A stretch of 64,000 nt of DNA from Serratia marcescens (GTDB taxonomy: Bacteria > Pseudomonadota > Gammaproteobacteria > Enterobacterales > Enterobacteriaceae), in the NCBI RefSeq assembly GCF_006715005.1, contig NZ_VFMJ01000001.1, forward strand, positions 5,270,001-5,334,000, written 5' to 3'. Below the pieces are notes generated by a model, which saw only the letters and a program-made list of their open reading frames with translations, was not told where the DNA came from and ran no database searches. The number at the start of each line of letters is the position of its first letter. The first letter of the stretch is position 1. Below, piece after piece: positions 38,107 to 46,574 of the stretch. The translations under genes and the position numbers were made by a program.

Positions 38107-39522
38107 ATGTCACTCAGTCGACGTCAGTTTTTACAGGCATCGGGCCTGGCGCTGTGCGCGGGCGCCGTGCCGCTGAGGGCTGAAGCGAGCGGAACGCAGA
38201 CCCCATTACCCATTCCCCCGCTGCTGGAGTCTCGCCGCGGTCAGCCGCTGTTCCTGACCTTGCAGCGCGCCCACTGGGCGTTTATGGATAACCGCAAAGC
38301 GGCGGTGTGGGGCATCAACGGCATGTACCTGGGGCCGACGGTGCGGGTTTACAGCGGCGACGACGTCAAACTGATCTACAGCAACCGCCTGCAGGAACCG
38401 GTGGCGATGACCATCAGCGGTCTGCAGGTGCCGGGCACGCTGATGGGCGGCGCGCCGCGCATGATGTCGCCCAACGTCGACTGGTCGCCGGTGCTGCCTA
38501 TCCGTCAGGCGGCGGCTACCTGCTGGTATCACGCCAATACGCCGAACCGCATGGCGCCGCACGTTTACAACGGGCTGGCCGGGCTGTGGCTGGTGGAAGA
38601 TGCCGTCAGCAAAGCACTGCCGCTGCCCAATCACTACGGCGTCGACGATTTCCCGCTGATCATTCAGGACAAGCGCTTCGATAACTTCGGCACGCCGCAA
38701 TACGATGCGCCGTCGCAGGGCGGCTTCGTCGGCGATACGCTGTTGGTCAACGGCGTGCAAAATCCGTATGTCGAGGTGTCGCGCGGCTGGGTGCGTTTGC
38801 GCCTGCTTAACGCTTCCAACGCGCGTCGCTATACCCTGCAGCTCAGCGACGGGCGCCCATTTAACGTGATCGCCAGCGATCAGGGCTTCCTGCCCGCGCC
38901 GGTCGCGGTGCAGCAGCTGTCGCTGGCGCCGGGCGAACGCCGGGAAGTGCTGATCGACATGTCGAAGGGCGACGAGGTGACCATCACCGCCGGTGAAGCG
39001 GCGGGCATCATGGATCGCCTGCGCGGCCTGTTCGAGCCGTCGAGCATTCTGGTGTCCACCCAGGTGCTGACGCTGCGCCCGACCGGCCTGCTGCCGCTGG
39101 TGACCGACAACCTGCCGATGCGCCTGCTGGCGGATCAGCTGTTGGACGGCAGCGCCAGCCGCACCCGCGATTTCCGCCTGGGCGACGGCGGCGTTGGCAT
39201 CAACGGCGCGATTTGGGACATGAACCGCATCGACGTGCAGGCGCAGCAAGGCACCTGGGAACGCTGGAACATTCATGCGGATACGCCGCAGTCGTTCCAT
39301 ATTCAGGGCGTGCAGTTCCTGATCAAACGCGTCAACGGCGCGCAGCCGATGGCGGAAGATCGCGGCTGGAAGGATACCGTCTGGGTCGATGGCGACGTCG
39401 AGCTGCTGGTGTATTTCAACCAACCTACCTCCGAACACTTCCCGTTCCTGTATTACAGCCAGACGCTGGAGATGGCCGATCGCGGCACCGCCGGCCAGCT
39501 GATGGTGCAGCCGACGATGTAA
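38107..39522 (+). CDS. ftsP: Cell division protein FtsP (SufI), multicopper oxidase-like
   Basis: Periplasmic protein that stabilises the divisome under stress. It is 471 residues. The ATG at 38107 gives a twin-arginine signal (SRRQFLQASGLALCAGAVPL). An upstream in-frame start was rejected because it would bury that signal. It has three cupredoxin-like domains. The usual copper ligand motifs (HxH, HCHxxxxH) are not seen, and the end reads SEHFPFLYYSQTLEMADRG, consistent with the non-oxidase FtsP branch. It follows plsC, the conserved order. Confidence 0.94.
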   Translation: MSLSRRQFLQASGLALCAGAVPLRAEASGTQTPLPIPPLLESRRGQPLFLTLQRAHWAFMDNRKAAVWGINGMYLGPTVRVYSGDDVKLIYSNRLQEPVAMTISGLQVPGTLMGGAPRMMSPNVDWSPVLPIRQAAATCWYHANTPNRMAPHVYNGLAGLWLVEDAVSKALPLPNHYGVDDFPLIIQDKRFDNFGTPQYDAPSQGGFVGDTLLVNGVQNPYVEVSRGWVRLRLLNASNARRYTLQLSDGRPFNVIASDQGFLPAPVAVQQLSLAPGERREVLIDMSKGDEVTITAGEAAGIMDRLRGLFEPSSILVSTQVLTLRPTGLLPLVTDNLPMRLLADQLLDGSASRTRDFRLGDGGVGINGAIWDMNRIDVQAQQGTWERWNIHADTPQSFHIQGVQFLIKRVNGAQPMAEDRGWKDTVWVDGDVELLVYFNQPTSEHFPFLYYSQTLEMADRGTAGQLMVQPTM

Positions 39523-39539
39523 TCTGCGCTGCGGGCCGC

Positions 39540-40451
39540 TTACGGCACCCGCAGCATCTCCAGAAAGGCCTGCACCACCGGTGTGACGCTGTCGGCGCGA
39601 TAAACCGCGTACAGATCCGCCGAAGGCGCGTGCTGCAGCGAGCAAAATCGCACGCCGGGCCACGGGATGCGGCCGTAGCTGTCCGGCAGCAGCGTAATGC
39701 CGCAGCCTTCCGCCACCAGCGCCAGCAGGGTTTGCGGCTCGTTGACCTGATAAGCGACGTCCGGCAAGAATCCCTGCTGCAGACACAGATTGTGCAGATA
39801 CAGCCCCAGGCTGGCCTCATGCGGCGGCAGCACGATGAAGCTATCGTTCTGCAGCGCCGCCAGCGGGATGTTTTCCTGCTGCGCCAGCGGATGATCGAGC
39901 GGCAGCACCACGGCGATGCTTTCGCTCGCCAACCGTTGGCAGGTCAACCCCGGCAGCGTCTGCTGCTGCGCCTCTCGCCAGACCCCGATATCGATATGCC
40001 GCTTTTGCAGCGCGGCGATTTGCTGGCTGGGCGTCAGTTCGTTCAACGACCAGGTGACGCCGGCGCTTTGCTCGCTGAATCGCCGCAGCGCCGCGATCAG
40101 GCCGCCCCAGGCCGAGGTGCCGACCATGCCGACCACCATGTGGCCGCCTTCGCCGCGCCCCATCTGTTGCACCTGATGCAGCGCGCTGTCGGCCTGATCC
40201 AGCAGCCGCTCGACGTTGCGCAGCAGCGTGCGGCCGGCCGGCGTCAGCGTCATGGAGCGGGTGGTGCGTTTGAACAGCACCACCCCGAGCTGGCTCTCCA
40301 GCTCCTTGATGTGCTTGCTGAGCGGCGGCTGTGACATATTCAGCCGCCGCGCCGCCTGGGTGAAGTTCATCTCTTCCGCCACCACGCGGAAATAGTGCAG
40401 CAGGCGGAAGTTAATCCGGCCGGGATCGGGCAGGGCATGGGGCTGATTCAT
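39540..40451 (-). CDS. LysR family regulator, probably of xapAB
   Basis: It is 303 residues. The HTH (FRVVAEEMNFTQAARRLNMS, QPPLSKHIKELESQLG) and a LysR effector-binding domain are complete. It is divergent from xapA with a 137-bp spacer, so it most likely regulates the purine nucleoside phosphorylase and permease pair, the role XapR plays in E. coli. Orthology to XapR (whose gene lies downstream of xapAB in E. coli) cannot be settled from sequence alone, so no symbol is given. Confidence 0.85.
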   Translation of the reverse strand: MNQPHALPDPGRINFRLLHYFRVVAEEMNFTQAARRLNMSQPPLSKHIKELESQLGVVLFKRTTRSMTLTPAGRTLLRNVERLLDQADSALHQVQQMGRGEGGHMVVGMVGTSAWGGLIAALRRFSEQSAGVTWSLNELTPSQQIAALQKRHIDIGVWREAQQQTLPGLTCQRLASESIAVVLPLDHPLAQQENIPLAALQNDSFIVLPPHEASLGLYLHNLCLQQGFLPDVAYQVNEPQTLLALVAEGCGITLLPDSYGRIPWPGVRFCSLQHAPSADLYAVYRADSVTPVVQAFLEMLRVP

Positions 40452-40553
40452 CCGGGATATCGTCTCCTTGTGACGCAGCTCAACTTATAGGTAAATGGAA
40501 TAAATCGGCCGCCAAGAATGTATTGGTCTCGGCTGAGCCTCGCTCTCTACTAT

Positions 40554-40569
40554 GGGGATTATTATCCCC
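40554..40569 (+). promoter_or_regulatory. Dyad in the xapA leader
   Basis: The inverted repeat GGGGAT-TATT-ATCCCC lies about 20 bp upstream of the xapA start. It may act as an operator or as an mRNA hairpin close to the ribosome binding site. Confidence 0.3.
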
Positions 40570-40588
40570 CGCTGAAAGAGAGAATACG

Positions 40589-41410
40589 ATGTTTAATCAA
40601 GAAGATGCTTTTACCTGCGCCGATGTCGTCCGCGCACGCCTGCCGGGTTTCCAGCCGAAAGCGGCCTTGATTCTCGGCTCCGGGCTTGGCGCCCTGGCGG
40701 AGGTGATGACCGAAACCGTCACCATCGACTACGCGGAGCTGCCGGGCTTTCCGGTGAGCGGCGTCGCCGGCCATGCCGGGCAGCTGGTCGCCGGCAAGCT
40801 GGAGGGCGTACCGGTATTGTGCATGAAAGGGCGCGGTCATTTCTATGAAGGGCGCGGCATGCAGGTGATGACCACCGCGGTGCGCACCTTCAAACTGCTG
40901 GGCTGCGAATTCCTGCTGGCGACCAACGCCGCCGGTTCGCTGCGCCGCTCGGTGGCGCCGGGCAGCCTGGTGGCCATTACCGATCACATCAATTTCATGC
41001 CGGAATCGCCGCTGGTCGGCGCCAACGACGAGCGCTTCGGGCCGCGCTTCTTCAGCCTGGCGAACGCCTACGATCGCGATCTGCGTGCCCAGCTGGCGGC
41101 GGTGGCCGAAAGCGCGGGCATTCCGCTGGCGGAAGGGGTATTTGCCGCCTACACCGGGCCGAATTTCGAAACGCCGGCGGAGATCCGCATGATGCAGACC
41201 CTGGGCTGCGACGTGGTGGGGATGTCGATCGTGCCGGAAGTCCTGACGGCGCGCCACTGCGGCCTCAAGGTGCTGGTGGTGTCCGCGATGACCAACTACG
41301 CCGAAGGGCTGTCGGATACGCCGCTCTCCCATGAACAAACGCTCAGCTGCGCGGCGCTGGCGGCGGACGATTTCATGCGCCTTATCCGCGAGCTGTTCAA
41401 AACGCTGTAA
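40589..41410 (+). CDS. xapA: Purine nucleoside phosphorylase II (xanthosine phosphorylase)
   Basis: Phosphorolyses purine nucleosides, including xanthosine, to base and ribose-1-phosphate. It is 273 residues from the ATG at 40589, with AAGAGAG upstream. The trimeric PNP signature is evident: ILGSGLGALAEVM, GHAGQL, MKGRGHFYEGRGM, TNAAGSLR, GPNFETPAEIRMM and the DVVGMSIVPEVLTARH segment. It is closer to E. coli XapA than to DeoD, which belongs to a different hexameric family. It is followed by the permease xapB. Confidence 0.93.
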   Translation: MFNQEDAFTCADVVRARLPGFQPKAALILGSGLGALAEVMTETVTIDYAELPGFPVSGVAGHAGQLVAGKLEGVPVLCMKGRGHFYEGRGMQVMTTAVRTFKLLGCEFLLATNAAGSLRRSVAPGSLVAITDHINFMPESPLVGANDERFGPRFFSLANAYDRDLRAQLAAVAESAGIPLAEGVFAAYTGPNFETPAEIRMMQTLGCDVVGMSIVPEVLTARHCGLKVLVVSAMTNYAEGLSDTPLSHEQTLSCAALAADDFMRLIRELFKTL

Positions 41411-41490
41411 GACCGCAAGCAAACCGGCGGCGGGCTGCAGGGGCCTGCTGCACCAATCATCGTTGAAAGCATAATAACAAGGTGATGGCG

Positions 41491-42741
41491 ATGGCGATAA
41501 AAACACGATTGAAAGTCATGATTTTTCTGCAGTTCTTTATCTGGGGTGCCTGGCTGGTCACGCTGGGCTCCTACATGATCAACACGCTGCATTTCAGCGG
41601 CATGCAGGTGGGGATGGTTTACAGCGCCAAAGGCATCGCTGCGCTGATCATGCCGGGTCTGGCGGGCATCATCGCCGATCGGTGGATGAAGGCCAACTCT
41701 CTGTATGCGCTTTGCCACCTGTTCGGGGCGCTGGCGCTGTACTGCGCGGCGCAGGTCGAGCAACCGATGCTGATGTTCTGGGTAATGCTGTTCAACGCGA
41801 TGGTTTATATGCCGACCATCGCGCTCTCCAACGCCATTTCCTATTTTTGCCTCGAGAAGCACGGCTTTGACACGGTGAAGGACTTTCCGCCTGTGCGGGT
41901 GTACGGCACGGTGGGGTTTATTCTGGCGATGTGGCTGGTCGGCTTTAGCCAAATTGAGCTCAGCAATCTGCAGCTGTACCTGGCTTCTGCGGCGTCGCTG
42001 CTGCTGTCCGCCTATTCGCTGACGCTGCCGAGCTGCCCGACCAACCGCGCGGCCGAGTCGAAGAGCTGGGTGAGCGTGCTGGGGCTGGATGCGCTGGTGC
42101 TGTTCCGCCAGCGGCGCATGGCGCTGTTTTTCCTGTTCGCCATGTTGCTTGGCGCGGCGCTGCAGATAACCAATACCTTCGGCAACCCGTTCCTGCACGA
42201 TCTGTCGCTCAATCCGCTGTATCAGGACAGCCTCAGCGTCCGGTATCCGGCGGTGCTGCTGTCGCTGTCGCAGATCTCCGAAGTGTTCTTTATCCTCACC
42301 ATTCCCTTCTTCCTGCGCCGTTACGGCATCAAGCAGGTGATGCTGATCAGCATGGCGGCCTGGACGCTGCGTTTCCTGTTCCTGGCGTACGGCACGCCGG
42401 TCGGCTTTGGTTTCGTTCTGCTGCTGCTGTCGATGATCGTCTACGGCTGTGCGTTCGACTTCTTTAATATCTCCGGCGCCATCTTCGTCGAGAAAGAGGC
42501 CGATCACCGCATCCGCGCCAGCGCGCAGGGGCTGTTCATGACCATGGTGAATGGTTTGGGCGCCTATCTGGGGGCGCTCGCCAGCGGCGAGGTGGTGGAC
42601 TTCTTCAGCCATGACGGCGTGAAAGACTGGCAGAGCATCTGGCTGGTGTTTGCGCTGTATACGCTGGTGCTGGGGATCGTGTTCGCGTTGAGCTTCAACT
42701 ACCGCCACTCGCCGCAGGAGAGCGCGGTGGCGGCGCACTAA
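41491..42741 (+). CDS. xapB: Nucleoside permease XapB (NHS family, MFS)
   Basis: Proton-linked nucleoside transporter with 12 predicted membrane helices. It is 416 residues. I chose the ATG at 41491 because AAGGTG is six bases upstream, and two in-frame codons just upstream lie inside that site. The sequence follows E. coli XapB/NupG closely (FLQFFIWGAWLVTLGSYM, IVYGCAFDFFNISGA, IRASAQGLFMTMVNGLGA). It forms an operon with xapA and is convergent with the sugar kinase gene. Confidence 0.93.
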   Translation: MAIKTRLKVMIFLQFFIWGAWLVTLGSYMINTLHFSGMQVGMVYSAKGIAALIMPGLAGIIADRWMKANSLYALCHLFGALALYCAAQVEQPMLMFWVMLFNAMVYMPTIALSNAISYFCLEKHGFDTVKDFPPVRVYGTVGFILAMWLVGFSQIELSNLQLYLASAASLLLSAYSLTLPSCPTNRAAESKSWVSVLGLDALVLFRQRRMALFFLFAMLLGAALQITNTFGNPFLHDLSLNPLYQDSLSVRYPAVLLSLSQISEVFFILTIPFFLRRYGIKQVMLISMAAWTLRFLFLAYGTPVGFGFVLLLLSMIVYGCAFDFFNISGAIFVEKEADHRIRASAQGLFMTMVNGLGAYLGALASGEVVDFFSHDGVKDWQSIWLVFALYTLVLGIVFALSFNYRHSPQESAVAAH

Positions 42742-42747
42742 GGCTGG

Positions 42748-42767
42748 GGGCGCAGCTGGCTGCGCCC
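42748..42767. terminator. Hairpin between xapB and the kinase gene
   Basis: A perfect 8-bp stem GGGCGCAG / CTGCGCCC with a CTGG loop lies between convergent genes. There is no T-tract, so its function as a terminator is uncertain. Confidence 0.35.
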
Positions 42768-42774
42768 TGAAACG

Positions 42775-43707
42775 TCAGGCCTGCGGGAAGCGCTGTTGCA
42801 ACTGCGGCCAGTCCGGCGGATTGGCCGCGCCGAGGCTGGCCACCACGCAGGCGGCGACCCGGTTGGCCAGATCGACCGCCTGCGGCAGCGGCCAGCCGGC
42901 GGACAGCCCCGCCAGCAAACCGGCGCAGTGGGCATCGCCCGCACCGATGGTATCGACCACGTCTACCGGATAGGCGGGAACGTGCAGCGGCGGCGTGCGC
43001 CCGTCGCAGATCCACGCGCCATCGCGATCCAGGCGGCAGATCAGCGTCAGGTTACGGGCGGCGGCATAGCGCTGCGCGGCCTCCACGGCGTCGCCGGCGC
43101 CGCATAGCGCGGCCACTTCGTCGCGGTTGAGCGTCAGCAGGGTGTGGCTGTCGCTGAGCATGGCGAAGAAATCTTCGCTGAGCTGGGCGATGCGCGGGCC
43201 GGGATCGATCAGACGCGGTTGGTCGAACGGCATGCGCGTCAGCCATTCGCGCAGCGCTTCGCCGCTTTCGCCCGCCAGCTCGTAGCCGCTGGCGTAGATC
43301 AGGGTGTGCTCCGTCAGCGGCAGCGTCGCCAGCTGCGCTTTATTCCATTGGCTTTCGCAGCCGGACACCGTGATGAAGGTGCGTTCGCCGTTCGGCTCCA
43401 CCAGCGCCAGGCACCAGCCGTTGTCCATCTGGCCGTGGCGCAACAGCACCTCCAGCCCCAGTTCGCCCATGGCGGCTTCGACAGCCGCGCCCCATTCGCC
43501 GTTGCCAACCGGCATGCCGTTGATCACTGGCACCTCAAGGCGCACCAGCGCGCGCGCCACGTTGAACGCGCAACCGCCGATTTGCCGCGCCTGCGGCTGG
43601 GCTTCGACATCTTCGCCGCTGGTCGGCAGGCGCGGCAGCGTCATCACCAGATCGCCGACCGCGCCCCCAATCACCAGGACAGGTGTTACAGCTTCCCACT
43701 CATTCAT
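42775..43707 (-). CDS. PfkB family sugar/nucleoside kinase, YegV-like
   Basis: It is 310 residues, ribokinase/PfkB family. Motifs are GGCAFNVARAL near the N-terminus and the catalytic DTIGAGDAHCAG near the C-terminus. The middle (NGWCLALVEPNGERTF) closely resembles E. coli YegV, whose substrate is not established. The start at 43707 overlaps the stop of the upstream permease gene (ATGA), so they are translationally coupled. The likely substrate is a nucleoside or sugar brought in by that permease. This is inference. Confidence 0.88.
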   Translation of the reverse strand: MNEWEAVTPVLVIGGAVGDLVMTLPRLPTSGEDVEAQPQARQIGGCAFNVARALVRLEVPVINGMPVGNGEWGAAVEAAMGELGLEVLLRHGQMDNGWCLALVEPNGERTFITVSGCESQWNKAQLATLPLTEHTLIYASGYELAGESGEALREWLTRMPFDQPRLIDPGPRIAQLSEDFFAMLSDSHTLLTLNRDEVAALCGAGDAVEAAQRYAAARNLTLICRLDRDGAWICDGRTPPLHVPAYPVDVVDTIGAGDAHCAGLLAGLSAGWPLPQAVDLANRVAACVVASLGAANPPDWPQLQQRFPQA

Positions 43708-45101
43708 TGATGTTCTCTGCGTTTGGTCAGGTACAGACCGTAAGCGATCAGACTCACCGCGAACGACACAAACAGCCCCAGGCTGGAGTCGGCGAACAAG
43801 CCTTTGGCCAGCGGGCCGTCGATAAAACCGGTTTTGGTGACCAGCAGGCCGCACAGGGCGCCGAGGAACCAGCAAAACAGCGGGGCTTTGCGCACGCCGC
43901 GGTTCTGGCCATGCAGGCCGTACAAAGCGTTGCCATCATACCCGTGGCGGCGGCGCAGGCACAGGTAATCGAGCAGGAAAATCGCCTCCCAGGCCGCCAG
44001 GAACACCCCACAGAACACCAGGAAGGAGATGAACGGCCCCATAAAGTCGCCGGAGATGAACAGCACATACAGGGCGATGCCCAGCACCACGACTGCGTCG
44101 ATCGACACCGCCAGCCACTGTTTGACCTGCACGCCGATGGTCAGCAGGTTAAGGCTGGCGGAATACAGGCTAAGCACCGCGATGGTGACGATGCCGGCGG
44201 TGGCGGCCAGCAGATAAGGGATCGCCATCCAGGCGGGCAGCACGGAGCCTATCAGCGCGATGGGGTTGGCGGCGCTGGCCAGATCGGGCAGCTGCACGGA
44301 AAGCAGGATGCCGGCCAGCATCAGCAGCATCAGCGGCAAACAGGCGCCGCCCATCACCGCGGCGAAAATGCTTTTGCTCGACGAGCTCGGGCTTTGATAG
44401 CGGCTGTAATCGGCGCCGGCAATCGCCCAGCTGATGCCGGTGCCGGCGGCGATCACCGATACCGCCGGCAGGAAGCTGGTCAACCAGCTGCCGGAAGGCA
44501 GCGCTAGCACCTGGCTCCATTCGGTGTTGAACAGGATATAGAGCACCACGATCAGCGTCATGGTGCCGAAGATGCGGCTGAACCAGCTTTGCATCCAGAC
44601 CACGGTATTCTGCCCCAGCAGGCTGACGACGACAGTGAGTCCGCCGAACAGCAGCAGGCTGAGCGCGGTCAGCAGGTGGCTGGTTCCCAGTCCGAAGGCC
44701 TCGAACAGCGCCGCCAGCGTCAGGGTGCCGGTGATCACATTGACCGCTTCCCAGCCCATCAGGTTGATCCAACTGAACAGGGTGGGCGCCACGTTGCCCT
44801 TCAGGCCGAAAATCACCCGCGAGAGCGTCAGCGTAGAGGTGCGCCCGCGCTTGCCGGCGAAGCTGGTGAGGCCGACCAGCACGAAGCTGGCCACGCCGAC
44901 CAGCGCGGCGAGTACCGATTGCAGGAAGGATAAGCCGAAGCCGACGATAATGGCGCCGTACACCACGCCGAGGATGCCGATATTGGCCGCCGACCAGATC
45001 CAAAACAGCTCGATGGGCTTGCCGGTCTGTTCTGCGTCTGGCACCCGGTCGATTCCGGTGCTTTCTACCTTCCATGCTTCATTGCGATTGATATCGGTCA
45101 T
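43704..45101 (-). CDS. NCS1 family cytosine/purine-type permease
   Basis: It is 465 residues with about 12 hydrophobic segments. The N-terminal IELFWIWSAANIGILGVVYGA and the helix-3 region SWINLMGWEAVNVITG fit the purine-cytosine permease branch of NCS1 transporters (Na+ or H+ symporters for nucleobases, allantoin and similar). Also present is ISWAIAGADYSRYQ. It is the first gene of a two-gene operon with the PfkB kinase. Coupling to a kinase suggests the substrate is a nucleoside or phosphorylatable pyrimidine rather than a free base, which is inference. Confidence 0.88.
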   Translation of the reverse strand: MTDINRNEAWKVESTGIDRVPDAEQTGKPIELFWIWSAANIGILGVVYGAIIVGFGLSFLQSVLAALVGVASFVLVGLTSFAGKRGRTSTLTLSRVIFGLKGNVAPTLFSWINLMGWEAVNVITGTLTLAALFEAFGLGTSHLLTALSLLLFGGLTVVVSLLGQNTVVWMQSWFSRIFGTMTLIVVLYILFNTEWSQVLALPSGSWLTSFLPAVSVIAAGTGISWAIAGADYSRYQSPSSSSKSIFAAVMGGACLPLMLLMLAGILLSVQLPDLASAANPIALIGSVLPAWMAIPYLLAATAGIVTIAVLSLYSASLNLLTIGVQVKQWLAVSIDAVVVLGIALYVLFISGDFMGPFISFLVFCGVFLAAWEAIFLLDYLCLRRRHGYDGNALYGLHGQNRGVRKAPLFCWFLGALCGLLVTKTGFIDGPLAKGLFADSSLGLFVSFAVSLIAYGLYLTKRREHQ

Positions 45102-45484
45102 AGCAAATGATCCCTGTAGCGCAGGGCCGCGAGGGCCGCTGCAGTTGACTGAAAATCGATTCCGTTGGCGCGGTTGAGGCCGGCTATCCCGTTGTCGGTG
45201 AAGACGCCGATTCCGCGCAGTATGTAGCAGCTGATACCGCCGAGTTTGTCAAAGTGAGGGCGGTATCCGCCTTATCGGGTGAGGCACGTCGGCCGCACGG
45301 CGCCAATGAGTGTAGTCAAAGAGTGGGTCTGCAGCGGGGTTTGGCGAAGCGGGAACGTTTCTATTTGCCGACATCGATCCGGTTCGCCCACCGCGAAGGG
45401 ATCCTGTGATGCGGCTATGAGCAGTGAGCAAGCTATCCATTAGCTACGTTGCTTATTCTCGGCCGTTTGTGCTGACAGTATATG

Positions 45485-45534
45485 CCCGCTGCCGGCCATC
45501 AAGGGTATCCTTTAGGGCTGGCAGCGGGTTTTTT
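45485..45534 (+). terminator. Orphan intrinsic terminator, possible sRNA end
   Basis: CCCGCTGCC pairs with GGCAGCGGG and is followed by six T. No plus-strand gene lies within 2.7 kb upstream (xapB ends at 42741 with convergent genes between). It therefore ends an unannotated transcript such as a small RNA, or works in an early leader of the GntR gene. Confidence 0.6.
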
Positions 45535-45568
45535 ATTGTTTTTAAAGTGGGTCCCTGGTGTTGGTGCG

Positions 45569-45588
45569 ATTGATGTATCAACATCAAT
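45569..45588. promoter_or_regulatory. 20-bp palindrome upstream of GntR gene
   Basis: ATTGATGT-ATCA-ACATCAAT has perfect 8-bp arms and lies 171 bp before the GntR start. Position between divergent permease-kinase and GntR genes makes it a good operator candidate for that regulator. Confidence 0.45.
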
Positions 45589-45759
45589 AAGCACAGATTA
45601 CGCGCGATCTAGATCCAATGAAAGTCCATTAGGCAAAAATTGTGATGCCACTCTGAAAACATTAGCGATATTTTAGTTAAGGTGAGGGGCTTATCGTCAG
45701 ATCGGCGATAGGGTAAAAAACGAAATCCAGACAAATGGCATAGGTAAGAGGGCGGGCGA

Positions 45760-46494
45760 ATGACGGATTTTATGGCCTGGCTGCGTGGCCATCTGGCGCA
45801 GGGGGTGGTAGCGCCGCGTTATATTCAGCTGGCGACGGCGATAGAAACCGCAATCAGGCAGCAGGTGTTGGCGGCCGAGGCGTTTTTGCCGCCGGAACGA
45901 CAGATGGCGGAAGGCTTGGCGCTGTCGCGCGTCACCGTCAGCAAGGCGATGAAGCTGCTGGAGGAGAAGGGGCTGATTTCGCGGCAGCAGGGCGTTGGCA
46001 CCCGCGTGGCGATGCGCATCGGCTATTCCCTCGATAAGGACAGTGGTTTCACCGCTCAGGCGCTGCGCCACGGCAGCAGCGTCAGTAACCGATGGTTGCT
46101 GCGCACCCGGGTCGGCGCGCCGGCCAAGGCCGCGGCGGCGCTGGGGTTGGCGGAAGGAGATGAAGTGATCAAACTGCGGCGTTTGCGCTTGCTGAACGGC
46201 AGCCCGGTCTCGCTGGAAACCACCTATATTCCGCCGCGCTTCCTGCCCGAACCGGCGCAGCTGGAGCATTCGCTGTATGCGCTCTGGCAATCGCGCGGCA
46301 TCGTGCCTGAAGATAAACACTTTCTGCTGAAGGCGGTGTCCTGCAGCGACGAGGTCGCCGAATTGCTCAACGTACCGTGCGGCGCGCCGTTGTTGCACAT
46401 CACCCAGACCAGCCGCAATGCCCAGGGCGAGGCGCTGGAGTTCAGCGATATCTTGTGCCGCAGCGACGTTTATGAATTCGAGGTGAATGGTTAG
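45760..46494 (+). CDS. GntR/HutC family transcriptional regulator
   Basis: It is 244 residues. The N-terminal winged HTH (LPPERQMAEGLALSRVTVSKAMKLLEEKGLI around 45-80) is followed by a UTRA ligand-binding domain (KLRRLRLLNGSPVSLETTYIPP to the C-terminal YEFEVNG). It is divergent from the permease-kinase operon across 658 bp, and a kinase-permease-HutC regulator set is a common local-control layout. It resembles YegW, encoded beside YegV in E. coli, in domain plan only. Confidence 0.9.
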   Translation: MTDFMAWLRGHLAQGVVAPRYIQLATAIETAIRQQVLAAEAFLPPERQMAEGLALSRVTVSKAMKLLEEKGLISRQQGVGTRVAMRIGYSLDKDSGFTAQALRHGSSVSNRWLLRTRVGAPAKAAAALGLAEGDEVIKLRRLRLLNGSPVSLETTYIPPRFLPEPAQLEHSLYALWQSRGIVPEDKHFLLKAVSCSDEVAELLNVPCGAPLLHITQTSRNAQGEALEFSDILCRSDVYEFEVNG

Positions 46495-46574
46495 CGAAAT
46501 AACCATGCTCTTTTTGTCACTAGTGCGTATAATCGCCGCCCGGCGATTAATTAACCTGTAAAAAGAGCAGCAGA

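Larger units (their letters stand above)
45102..45759. other. Long intergenic region between permease and GntR genes
   Basis: This 658-bp region without a supported protein gene contains an orphan plus-strand intrinsic terminator (45485-45534) and a perfect 20-bp palindrome (45569-45588). A 63-codon minus-strand frame at 45249-45440 lacks convincing features and was not called. Confidence 0.6.

Noticed and set aside
45249-45440. 63-codon minus-strand frame in the permease/GntR spacer
   Set aside because: No ribosome binding site, no similarity to a known family, and Arg/Pro-rich composition typical of chance frames.
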